From Pseudomonadota bacterium (lineage in GTDB: Bacteria > Pseudomonadota > Alphaproteobacteria > Rhizobiales > Hyphomicrobiaceae), in the NCBI GenBank assembly GCA_023430315.1, contig JAEZAW010000133.1, positions 1 through 31,146 of the forward strand: a DNA stretch of 31,146 nt, given 5' to 3'. The position numbers and the translations under genes were made by a program. Within the stretch, counting starts at the first letter, position 1. Every line of letters starts with the position of its first letter. Of this stretch, positions 16,475 through 24,157 are shown in pieces. The notes beneath the pieces were generated by a model that searched no databases, was not told the origin of the DNA, and saw only the letters and a program-made list of their open reading frames with translations.

Positions 16475-17566
16475 ATGACGGGCAAGCAGCTCCTCGCGGT
16501 CGATACGCTGACAAAGCATTTTCCCGTACGGCGGGGGTTGATCTTTCCGCGCGAGATCGGGGCGGTTCGCGCCGTCGATGGCATTTCACTGACGCTGCAG
16601 AAAGGCGAGACGCTCGCGGTCGTCGGCGAATCCGGCTGCGGGAAGTCGACGCTCGGTCGGTTGTTGCTGCGCCTGATCGAGCCGACGTCGGGCTCCGTTC
16701 GTTTCGACGGCATCGACGTGCTGAGCCTCGATCGCGAGACATTGAGAAAGCTGCGGCGGCGCATGCAGATGATCTTCCAGGATCCCTTTGCGTCGCTGCA
16801 CCCGAGGCTTTCCGTCCGCCGCATTCTATCCGAACCCATCGAATTGCATCTCGGACTTTCCCCGAAGGATACGGAGCGGCGTGTCGACGAGCTGCTGTCC
16901 GTGGTAGGCTTGGCGCCCTATCACGCGGATCGCTATCCGCACGAATTCTCCGGCGGACAGAGACAGCGGATCGGGATCGCGCGCGCACTGTCGACGCGTC
17001 CTGAGCTGATCGTGTGCGACGAGCCAGTCTCGGCGCTCGATGTTTCCATCCAGGCCCACGTCATCAATCTGCTCGTCGACCTCAGACAGCAGTTCGGCCT
17101 CAGCTATATCTTCATTGCTCACGATCTTGCCGTCGTGCGTCACATCGCCGATCGCATCGCGGTCATGTATCTCGGCGAGATCGTCGAGATCGGCGACAAG
17201 CACGCCGTCACGGGATCGCCGCGTCATCCCTACACGCGCGCGCTGCTTTCGGCCGTACCGCGCGCTGAAGCGGGTCGGGAAAGGCGCGCCATTGCGCAAG
17301 GCGATGTGCCGAGCCCGCTCAATCCTCCGAGCGGCTGCCGCTTTCATCCGCGGTGCCCTTACGCCGAAGCGCGCTGCCGTGCGGAGACGCCGCAAGCCCG
17401 CACGCTACAGGATGGCCGACAGGTTGCGTGCCATCTCCAGGATGAAATCCCACCTTGGCCAGCTGCGGGTGGGGCAGGCATCGATCCGGTTGTTCGAAAG
17501 CGGCTCGAGGTACTCGCCACAGCCGCAAAGGCAAAGTCCGCGGCAATTCCGTTGTCTTCAGCTTGA
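16475..17566 (+). CDS. Peptide-type ABC transporter ATPase (DppF/OppF family), system B
   Basis: A 363-residue partner ATPase. The ATG at 16475 follows a strong GGGGGGTGAG ribosome site and lies one base past the upstream stop; an in-frame GTG at 16463 is less likely. Walker A GESGCGKST, signature FSGGQRQR, Walker B LIVCDEP and the C-terminal GCRFHPRCP motif are all present. The protein carries about 35 extra C-terminal residues beyond the usual end (alanine- and lysine-rich), absent from its system A counterpart; their role is not evident. It is the last clear transporter gene of system B. Confidence 0.93.
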   Translation: MTGKQLLAVDTLTKHFPVRRGLIFPREIGAVRAVDGISLTLQKGETLAVVGESGCGKSTLGRLLLRLIEPTSGSVRFDGIDVLSLDRETLRKLRRRMQMIFQDPFASLHPRLSVRRILSEPIELHLGLSPKDTERRVDELLSVVGLAPYHADRYPHEFSGGQRQRIGIARALSTRPELIVCDEPVSALDVSIQAHVINLLVDLRQQFGLSYIFIAHDLAVVRHIADRIAVMYLGEIVEIGDKHAVTGSPRHPYTRALLSAVPRAEAGRERRAIAQGDVPSPLNPPSGCRFHPRCPYAEARCRAETPQARTLQDGRQVACHLQDEIPPWPAAGGAGIDPVVRKRLEVLATAAKAKSAAIPLSSA

Positions 17567-17747
17567 TGATGGCTTGATTTGTAAGCGTTTCCTGGCGCGC
17601 CCGTCGGTCTCCGAAGCGGCTCCGCCGCCTGCGGTAGCAACCGTTCAGGTGACCCAAGCCCAGAACGCGCTTGCGTGCAGCCTCATCATACCTATTCTGG
17701 CCGGCCCGCTGCCCGTCCGGTGCAGCGCAAGCCGCACAGCGCACGAC

Positions 17748-18923
17748 GTGAACGATACCAACCCAACATCACCGTCTCATGACCAAAGTTTAGCGCGCCA
17801 GGCCGATGCTTCGTCCCGGGCCGCTGCTTTGACGCTTTCTCTCGCGCTGCCCGGCGACACGCTGCTCTATCTGCTCCTCCCGATCTACGCGACGACGTTC
17901 GGCGTGACCCTACCGGAGGCGGGTATTCTTCTGGCGGCGAACCGGCTCGTCCGCATAGCCGGTTACGGGTGGGTCGGCCGCTTCTATGCGACGCATGGAC
18001 CGCGCACCGCGTGCCTAGCGGCATCCGCCGGCGCAATCATCTCGACATTCATATATTCCGTCGCCTCCGGCATCTGGCTGCTGCTGATCGCGCGGCTCAT
18101 ATGGGGCCTGTCCTACGCCGCCATGAACATTGCCAACCAGGCGCTGCCGACCTCGGTCATCGTCGGTGCTCCGGAACGGGTCGGCCGATCACGCGCCATC
18201 ATCGCAGTCGGGCCTACAGCGAGCCTCATCGCCGGCGCACTACTCGCGACCGCGTTCGGTCCCCGAAGCGTGTTTCTCGTTCTGACGGCCGTCGCCTTGC
18301 TCGCACCGATGTTCGCTTATCGGATCGCCGCACAGCGCGAGCCAGCACGACTGGCGGGCGGACCGCGCTTCGAGAAGCCAGGGCCTATCAGCATCTGGTC
18401 TTTCTCCATGGGTTTCACGATCGATGGGCTTTTCATCTTCGGCCTCGGGCTGCTTGCGGCCGCCAGTTTTCCAACGGGCGCAGTTCTTGCCGCCGGCCTT
18501 GCGATGTCGATGCGCTACGGCACGGAGATCCTCTTCGCGCCGGTGGGTGGCGAGCTTGGGCGTCGTTTCGGTGCGCTACCAATGCTCGTCACAATGTCGC
18601 TTGCGACGGCTGTCGCGATGCTGTTCCTCGCGGGATCCGGACTGTGGCTTTGGATTGGCGCCGTGGGAACGATCGTGCTCAGGGCCATTGCGGGCCCGCT
18701 TTCCGCGCCGGTGGTCGCCGAGATGTTTCCCGGCGCACAGCGCGTACCGGCGTTGGCACGCCAGGCAACGTGGCGCGACATCGGCGCTGGTGCAGGTCCG
18801 ATCGCTGCCGGACTGATTTTCCCGATCCTCTCGCCGCTCGCCATATACGGCGGCGGCGCGATGTTGATCGGCGCGGCAAGTCTCTGGTTGCTACAGCTGC
18901 GAGCGCCAAGCAGTCCGGGTTGA
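17748..18923 (+). CDS. MFS transporter of unknown substrate
   Basis: A 391-residue, hydrophobic protein with about 12 predicted helices, beginning near PGDTLLYLLLPIYATTFGV and ending in a final helix before RAPSSPG. The conserved major-facilitator loop motif is weak (YGWVGRFYATHGPR near residue 70), so it is not the same subfamily as the Bcr-like protein at 5150-6361. The start is GTG 17748, the only reasonable in-frame start before helix 1; the frame stays open upstream, but that part overlaps the ATPase gene in another frame. No strong ribosome site is visible. It is codirectional with system B, 181 bases downstream, and convergent with the next operon. A transport role is secure, the cargo is not. 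Confidence 0.8.
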   Translation: MNDTNPTSPSHDQSLARQADASSRAAALTLSLALPGDTLLYLLLPIYATTFGVTLPEAGILLAANRLVRIAGYGWVGRFYATHGPRTACLAASAGAIISTFIYSVASGIWLLLIARLIWGLSYAAMNIANQALPTSVIVGAPERVGRSRAIIAVGPTASLIAGALLATAFGPRSVFLVLTAVALLAPMFAYRIAAQREPARLAGGPRFEKPGPISIWSFSMGFTIDGLFIFGLGLLAAASFPTGAVLAAGLAMSMRYGTEILFAPVGGELGRRFGALPMLVTMSLATAVAMLFLAGSGLWLWIGAVGTIVLRAIAGPLSAPVVAEMFPGAQRVPALARQATWRDIGAGAGPIAAGLIFPILSPLAIYGGGAMLIGAASLWLLQLRAPSSPG

Positions 18924-18958
18924 AGAGGCCCGCCGCGCGAGCTGCCGCTGCTTCAATC

Positions 18959-19738
18959 TCACGTGTCGAGATAATGTCCCTGGTAGCGGCGCAGAAATAG
19001 CTTCAGGCGATCGGACTGGGGATTTGCGAGAACCGTAGCAGGTGGTCCCTCCTCGACGATCACACCATGGTCCATGAAGATAATGCGGTCACCCACGTCA
19101 CGGGCAAAGTGAACTTCGTGCGTGACGATGATCATCGTCATGCCCTCCTGGGCGAGCTGGCGCATAACGAGAAGCACCTCACCGACGAGTTCCGGATCGA
19201 GCGCACTCGTCACCTCGTCGAACAGCATGACCTTCGGCTGCATGGCCAGCGCACGCGCGATGCCAACCCGCTGCTGCTGCCCGCCGGATAGTCGCGCCGG
19301 ATATTGATCCGCCTTGTCCAACAACCCCACTTTCTGCAGAAGATCTCGCGCCAGCGGCTCGGCCTGCTTCCGCGCCATGCCCTTGACCTTGAGCGGCCCC
19401 ATCATGACGTTGTCGAGGACGGTACGGTGCGGAAACAGATTGAAGCTCTGAAACACCATGCCGACCTGCTCGCGCAGCTTGGCGTTCTCGTTCTCCTCGC
19501 GCCGTCGACGGCTTCCATCCGGGCCGGCGATGTAGCCGATGGCGTCGCCGTCGATGCTGATCTCTCCGCCCTGAAATTCCTCCAGCAGATTGATACAGCG
19601 CAGCATGGTCGACTTGCCGGAGCCGCTGGGGCCGAGGACGACGACGACTTCTCCCTTCTCGATGCTGAAATTGATGTCCTTCAAGACCTCGAGGTCGCCG
19701 TATGACTTGCGGAGACTACGGACCTCGATCATGGCCAT
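18959..19738 (-). CDS. Polar amino acid ABC transporter ATPase (GlnQ/HisP family)
   Basis: A 259-residue ATPase of the polar amino acid (PAAT) family. It has Walker A GPSGSGKST, a Q-loop in MVFQSFNLFPH, signature LSGGQQQR, Walker B VMLFDE followed by VTSALDPE, and switch VTHEVHF. An insert with RRRREENEN near residue 80 is typical of the subgroup. The start chosen is ATG 19738, with AGAGGA 6 bases upstream on the coding strand; GTG 19741 is possible. It is the last gene of the operon, 18 bases after the intact permease, and should energise that permease. Confidence 0.94.
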   Translation of the reverse strand: MAMIEVRSLRKSYGDLEVLKDINFSIEKGEVVVVLGPSGSGKSTMLRCINLLEEFQGGEISIDGDAIGYIAGPDGSRRRREENENAKLREQVGMVFQSFNLFPHRTVLDNVMMGPLKVKGMARKQAEPLARDLLQKVGLLDKADQYPARLSGGQQQRVGIARALAMQPKVMLFDEVTSALDPELVGEVLLVMRQLAQEGMTMIIVTHEVHFARDVGDRIIFMDHGVIVEEGPPATVLANPQSDRLKLFLRRYQGHYLDT

Positions 19739-19756
19739 CACAAATCCTCTCGAGCC

Positions 19757-20407
19757 TTAGTGTGCGACTGTCACGCGGCGCTCGCACCAGCGCGCCAGCA
19801 GCGATAGGGGGTAGCAAATGATGAAGTAGATCGCCATGACCCCGAGGAAGATCTGAAACGAGGCAAGCGTCCTCTCGACGACTTCGCGCGCGGCATAGGT
19901 GAGCTCCCAGACGCCGACAACGGACACGTACGATGTCTGCTTGATTGTCGTCAGTGCGTTATTGAGGAGTGGCGGAATGGCGATCCGCACGGCCTGCGGC
20001 AGAAGGATCTCCCTCAAGATAGTAGATCGGCGCATGCCGAGACTGCGGGCAGCGGCGACCTGACCGGATGGCACCGAGACAATGGCGCTGCGGACGATCT
20101 CGGCGACGAAGGCACTGACGTAGATGATCTGCGCCACGCCGACCGCGATATAGGCTGGCACGCGATAACCGAGAGCGGGGAAGGCGTAGTAGCCAAGCAG
20201 CATGACGACGAGGACAGGGATGCCACGCAGAACCACGATGTACGTTGTGATCAGAGCCCGGCCAAATCGTCCGAGCGACGTGGCCAATATACCGATGATG
20301 AGGCCAAGCAGATTGCCCGCAATCAGAACGACGATCGAAAGCTCGATCGTCACCAGCGCACCTTTGAGCAAATAGGGCAGATTGTTGATGAGGATGTTGG
20401 GCATCAT
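19757..20407 (-). CDS. Polar amino acid ABC transporter permease (HisM/GlnP family)
   Basis: A 216-residue, complete inner-membrane permease. It starts with NLPYLLKGALVTIELSIV, the standard entry into helix 1, has a RGIPVLV motif near residue 61, and carries the EAA coupling loop at 116-150 (GQVAAARSLGM to IPPLLNN). The C-terminal helix is followed by a basic tail. The frame is open far upstream, but the ATG at 20407 overlaps the previous stop by ATGA and gives the family's normal length. These permeases usually work as a pair. Its expected partner is the C-terminal half of the upstream fusion gene, which lacks its first helices, so whether a working channel forms is uncertain; a homodimer is possible. 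Confidence 0.93.
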   Translation of the reverse strand: MMPNILINNLPYLLKGALVTIELSIVVLIAGNLLGLIIGILATSLGRFGRALITTYIVVLRGIPVLVVMLLGYYAFPALGYRVPAYIAVGVAQIIYVSAFVAEIVRSAIVSVPSGQVAAARSLGMRRSTILREILLPQAVRIAIPPLLNNALTTIKQTSYVSVVGVWELTYAAREVVERTLASFQIFLGVMAIYFIICYPLSLLARWCERRVTVAH

Positions 20408-21465
20408 CCGAGGCGCTCCGCCAGGCGTCGTTCGATGATCCGCAGAAGCGCGCCGAGCGCTCCTGTCAGAAGCAGATATAGCAGCGCGATCGCCACGAAT
20501 ATCTCGAGCGTCACCGCAAACCGCTCGATCGCGACCTTCCCGACCATCGTGAGATCGGCGACGCCGATCGCCGACACGAGCGATGTATCCTTGACGAGGA
20601 TGATGAGCTGATTTCCCATCGGCCCCAGGATACGCAAACCCGCCTGCGGCAGAATGATATAGCGAAGCGCCTTGAGGCGCGGCATGCCCATGGCGCGCGC
20701 GGCAACGACGACCGTGTCCAGGAACAGCCACCACTTGAAGTCGTCATGGCGAAGGAAAATGCCGTTGCCCGTAACGTCGGTCAGCCACTCGTCCAGGATG
20801 CGGTATTCGGGATTGTCCTTCAGGTAATAGAGGGCAACCGGAGCGTCGAGCTGACAGGCGGTGGCACGGCCAAGTCTCACGGCATTGAACTGCGCCGAGA
20901 TCGCATCGAAGGTCAGGAACTTGGCGTTCGGGTAGAGCCGCTTGCCGCGCTCCTCCTGCACAGGGGCCGTCAGATGGGCGACCGTGTACTCAGGCTTGTT
21001 GAGGTCGGCGACTGTCTTGATCGGGCTGTCCTTGCGCACGACGAGCACGATGCCGCTGTCGATGTAGGGCCTCGTGAATGCGACCTGAAGCACGCGATCG
21101 GGATAGATGGTGGTCACCATGATCCCGAAGTCGATCGTGCCGTTCTGAGTGTTGGGCCAGCGTGCCGCAAATCCCTGTTTCAACAGCTCGATCTTGGTCT
21201 CGTCGCCGAAGATGCCTTTGGCGACGAGTTTCGCCACGTCGATGTCGAAGCCGACGAGCTCACCCTTGTCGTCGATGAATCCGAATGGCGGTGCCTCGCT
21301 GGTAACGCCGACGATCACCTTGCCACGCGCCCGCACCTCATCGAGCTTGGATTTGACTGCAGGATTGGTCGCCTGGGCCGCTGCCGAGGGCGCCTGAGCC
21401 ACGACCATGCCAGTACCCGCTGCGGTTCCGAGGCCCGCAACCACAAATTCGCGCCGGTTTTTCAT
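20404..21465 (-). CDS. Amino acid binding protein fused in frame to a truncated PAAT permease
   Basis: One 353-residue frame joins two different proteins. Residues 1-32 are a twin-arginine-like signal peptide (NRREFVV, then a hydrophobic core and AAAQA). Residues about 40-250 are a family 3 solute-binding protein (GKVIVGVTSEAPPFGF, ELVGFDIDVAKLVA, VQEERGKRLYPNA). From about residue 255 the sequence is the second half of a PAAT permease, with the EAA loop (AARAMGMPRLKALRYI and ILPQAG) and the final helix and basic tail. Compared with the intact neighbour permease, roughly the first 118 permease residues are missing, as is the C-terminal tail of the binding protein. I infer an in-frame deletion near 20700-20720. 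Natural binding-protein/permease fusions exist but keep all helices, so this product is probably impaired. An assembly error must be excluded. Confidence 0.85.
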   Translation of the reverse strand: MKNRREFVVAGLGTAAGTGMVVAQAPSAAAQATNPAVKSKLDEVRARGKVIVGVTSEAPPFGFIDDKGELVGFDIDVAKLVAKGIFGDETKIELLKQGFAARWPNTQNGTIDFGIMVTTIYPDRVLQVAFTRPYIDSGIVLVVRKDSPIKTVADLNKPEYTVAHLTAPVQEERGKRLYPNAKFLTFDAISAQFNAVRLGRATACQLDAPVALYYLKDNPEYRILDEWLTDVTGNGIFLRHDDFKWWLFLDTVVVAARAMGMPRLKALRYIILPQAGLRILGPMGNQLIILVKDTSLVSAIGVADLTMVGKVAIERFAVTLEIFVAIALLYLLLTGALGALLRIIERRLAERLG

Positions 21466-21557
21466 GAACTCACCTCCACACTAAAGGCATGTCAAAACCC
21501 CGCCTCCCTCCGCAGGCGTTAGGCCTCCCTCCCATGATGCTCTGACGCTTCTTATTC
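21466..21557 (-). promoter_or_regulatory. Leader before the binding-protein fusion, with G-rich direct repeat
   Basis: This is the largest gap inside the minus-strand operon. It carries a direct repeat read on the coding strand as GGAGGGAGGC (21532-21523 and 21511-21502), with starts 21 bases apart. The copies are very purine-rich and resemble ribosome sites, but no start codon in a useful frame follows them. The real ribosome site, GGAGGTGAG, stands just before the ATG at 21465. A TTGACA lies at 21495-21490 without a matching -10. The region may help set binding-protein expression separately from the enzymes. Confidence 0.4.
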
Positions 21558-22946
21558 TTATTCCGCTGCGACTGGCCGATCCCCGATCGACAATGAGCTG
21601 CTTTCTCTCATGTCGACGTCTTTCGGGAAGCCGTCCATGGCGCGTTTGATGGCAATGTCCATGCGGCCGACGACATCCTTGATCTCAGCCTCGGTGATGA
21701 TCAGCGGCGGCGCGAACCGGAAGTAATTCTTCACGCAGATAGCGGCGATGCCTTCGAGCGCACAATTGTAGCGAATGCGCTCCGCCATCAGCGGATCCGG
21801 CGTCTTCGTCTTCTGATCCTTCACGATGTCGAGCATACGATAGAGGCCCTTGCCGCGTACATCGCCAATGCACTCGTACTTTTCCTTGAGCTTGTTGAGC
21901 TCTGCTGCGGCGATCTCTCCGAGCCGAGCCGCGCGCCCGGCAAGGTCATCGCGAATGACGATATCGAGCTGCTTGAGAGCGACCGCGGAGACCATCGGAT
22001 CTCCCGGATATGTGCCAGACCAGGGCAGGCCTGCCTGGTGGCGAGTGCGCTCTGCAATCTCGTGCGTCGTGATCGTGCCGCAGATCGCAAGACCTGCTGA
22101 GAGGCCCTTGCCCCAGGTGACGATGTCCGGCGTCACGCCGTAGTGCTCCATAGCCCACATCTTGCCGGTGCGCGCAGGCGCGAGTTGACACTCGTCGAGA
22201 ATGAGCAGAGCGCCCCATCGCTTTGCCATGGCCGCAACGCGTGGCAGCCACTCCGGCGGGGGGACAATCATGCCGCCGGGAACGGGGATCGTCTCGACGA
22301 TAATGCCGGCGATCTCCTGGCTGGTCGTGAACTCCAGCATCTCCTCGCTGAACTTCTGGCAGCCGATGTCGCAGCTCGGATAGGTGAGGTTAACCGGGCA
22401 GCGGTAGCAGTAGGGTGGCTGCAGCGCGTTCGATTTCGCAGCCGGCATGAGAGGGCCGAGCCCCTTGCGGCGATTGCCGCCAACCGTCGTCATCGCTTCG
22501 ACGGCGAGACTGCCGCCGTGGAGTCCGCGCACCATTGAGACGATGTCGAACTTGCCCGTATAGGCAAGCGCCATGCGCATCGCGATCTCGTTGGCCTCCG
22601 AGCCCGTGACGGCGAAATTCACGACCTTGAGCTTTCCGGGCGCGTGCTCTGTCAGACGCTCGGCGAACTCGACTGTCCAGGGGTTCGAGTACCAAGAGGA
22701 CTGGTGGATGAACGTGCCGGCCATCTCCTTGATGACCTCGGTGAGCTCGGGATGTGAATGGCCCAAAACCATGCACATCATGCCGGAGCTCAGGTCGTAG
22801 TATTCATTGCCATCCATATCGATGAGCTTTGTGCCCTTGCCACCTTTGAAGATGATGCGGGGGCTGTAGCGCCAGCCGAAGACCGACTTGGCATCGCGCG
22901 CCTGATAGTCGGCATGCTGGTTCGAAAAGCGGAAGGATTTTTCCAT
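21558..22946 (-). CDS. Class III aminotransferase-family PLP enzyme (dialkylglycine decarboxylase-like subgroup)
   Basis: A 462-residue fold-type I PLP enzyme. The start chosen is ATG 22946, preceded by GAGGTG; the frame is open further upstream, but that stretch overlaps the neighbouring gene. The predicted Schiff-base lysine is Lys280 (TWGKGLSAG), and Asp251 (ILDECQ) should contact the PLP nitrogen. The C-terminal part (ECIGDVRGKGLYRMLDIVKD, then FRFAPPL) closely recalls 2,2-dialkylglycine decarboxylase, but an ordinary omega- or alpha-aminotransferase is equally possible. Four cysteines, C180-x2-C183-x8-C192-x3-C196, form a compact cluster after the GxxR region. It sits 28 bases after the class V gene in one operon and probably removes the amino group of the imported amino acid. 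Confidence 0.88.
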   Translation of the reverse strand: MEKSFRFSNQHADYQARDAKSVFGWRYSPRIIFKGGKGTKLIDMDGNEYYDLSSGMMCMVLGHSHPELTEVIKEMAGTFIHQSSWYSNPWTVEFAERLTEHAPGKLKVVNFAVTGSEANEIAMRMALAYTGKFDIVSMVRGLHGGSLAVEAMTTVGGNRRKGLGPLMPAAKSNALQPPYCYRCPVNLTYPSCDIGCQKFSEEMLEFTTSQEIAGIIVETIPVPGGMIVPPPEWLPRVAAMAKRWGALLILDECQLAPARTGKMWAMEHYGVTPDIVTWGKGLSAGLAICGTITTHEIAERTRHQAGLPWSGTYPGDPMVSAVALKQLDIVIRDDLAGRAARLGEIAAAELNKLKEKYECIGDVRGKGLYRMLDIVKDQKTKTPDPLMAERIRYNCALEGIAAICVKNYFRFAPPLIITEAEIKDVVGRMDIAIKRAMDGFPKDVDMRESSSLSIGDRPVAAE

Positions 22947-22974
22947 GGCTGGCACCTCGCTGGCGTTGGTATCC

Positions 22975-24144
22975 TCAAGTCGGAAGCGCTGAGCTCCCCT
23001 TTCCGACGATCGCTTTGCCCCGCTCCAGAATTGCGGCGAGACGATCGATTTCGTCGGCTGTGTTGAACATTCCGAACGAGATTCGGACGCCATCGCGCTC
23101 GGGCGAGACGCGGACGTTCTCGCTCGCGAGATAGCTGATCCATTGAGCCGGAGGGAGCTTCGGAACGATGATGTGGCAGCGCTTGTCGCGCGCCCGGGGT
23201 CCGACGAGCTTGATGTCCATCCTGTCGAGATGCGCGATGAGTCGATCTCCGAGATCGAGCGCATTACGCAGGATATTTGCAGGGCCTACACGCTCGATCA
23301 GATCGAGCGCGGCATCCAGGGCATGAACGTCGGGCAGATTGTAATTGCCGATCTCGAAGCGCCGGGCACCGGGTTTCAGCTCCATATTGCTGGCGCTGGC
23401 AACCAGATCGGGCGGCGGGTGTGCAAGGGATGCAACAGCCAGATAGGCTGGCTTCAAGTCCGTCAATGCGTTACTCGCGTAGAGCACGCCCATGCCCTGC
23501 GGAACGAGAAGCCCCTTGTGGCAACCGAAGGCAATCATGGCCGGCGGAAGCTGCTTCACGTCCAGCGGCACAACGCCAACCGACTGCATGGCGTCGATAA
23601 CCAGCGTGATGCCCCTGCTGGCGCACAAACGTCCGACGTCGACGATGTCGGTGACCTGACCGGCGTGGAACGTCACATGCGAAAGGGAAATCGCACGCGT
23701 GCGGACATCGATGTACGGAGCGAAGGTAGCTGCGGTAATCACCGGCGTCATCGGTACGAAGCGGACCTCGACGCCCTTGGAGGCCAGATTGAGAAACGCG
23801 TAAGCATTGTTCGGATGGTCGCCGTCGACGAGCAACACGTTGTCGCCAGCCTTGAGCGGCAGTGCGTTCGCCGCGATGTTGAGTCCTTCGGACGTGTTCT
23901 TGGTGAAGGCGATCTCTGACGGATCCGCGCCAATGAAGCCGGCAATGCGCGCCCGCACCTTCTCAACGCGCTCCAGCCATTTCCGCTTCGGACCAGCGGT
24001 TTCCAATCCTTCGGCGTAGAAGGCTTCGAGGGCCGCCTTCACGCTCAGCGACAGGGGCGACTGATGGGCCGTGTCGAAGTACAGCATGTTGCGAGTAACT
24101 GGAAATTCCCGCCGCACGGCTGCAATGTCGTAGTCCCCTGCCAA
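22975..24144 (-). CDS. Class V aminotransferase-fold PLP enzyme (cysteine desulfurase/epimerase-like)
   Basis: A 389-residue fold-type I PLP protein. The start is TTG 24144, because AGGAG lies 7 bases upstream and only 13 bases separate it from the SHMT-like stop; the upstream extension of the frame would overlap that gene. The cofactor lysine is Lys210 (FGCHKGLLVPQGMG) and the PLP-nitrogen aspartate is Asp184 (VIDAMQSVG). TKNTSEGLN near residue 81 is the phosphate-contact loop. Relatives include isopenicillin N epimerase-like proteins, cysteine desulfurases and kynureninase-like enzymes. I see no obvious desulfurase cysteine loop, so sulfur mobilisation is not favoured. Its place between two other PLP-enzyme genes points to amino acid catabolism or modification. 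Confidence 0.87.
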   Translation of the reverse strand: MAGDYDIAAVRREFPVTRNMLYFDTAHQSPLSLSVKAALEAFYAEGLETAGPKRKWLERVEKVRARIAGFIGADPSEIAFTKNTSEGLNIAANALPLKAGDNVLLVDGDHPNNAYAFLNLASKGVEVRFVPMTPVITAATFAPYIDVRTRAISLSHVTFHAGQVTDIVDVGRLCASRGITLVIDAMQSVGVVPLDVKQLPPAMIAFGCHKGLLVPQGMGVLYASNALTDLKPAYLAVASLAHPPPDLVASASNMELKPGARRFEIGNYNLPDVHALDAALDLIERVGPANILRNALDLGDRLIAHLDRMDIKLVGPRARDKRCHIIVPKLPPAQWISYLASENVRVSPERDGVRISFGMFNTADEIDRLAAILERGKAIVGKGSSALPT

Positions 24145-24157
24145 CTCAGCTCTCCTG

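Noticed and set aside
17616..17628. Terminator hairpin after the system B operon
   Set aside because: Only a 5-bp stem (GCGGC/GCCGC) without a T-run; not enough to call a terminator.
17040..17747. N-terminal extension of the MFS frame at 17748-18923
   Set aside because: This part overlaps the DppF-type ATPase in another frame, is Arg/Ser-rich and not membrane-like.
21502..21535. G-quadruplex in the binding-protein leader
   Set aside because: The GGG tracts are separated by a loop too long for a standard four-tract quadruplex; a direct repeat is the simpler description.
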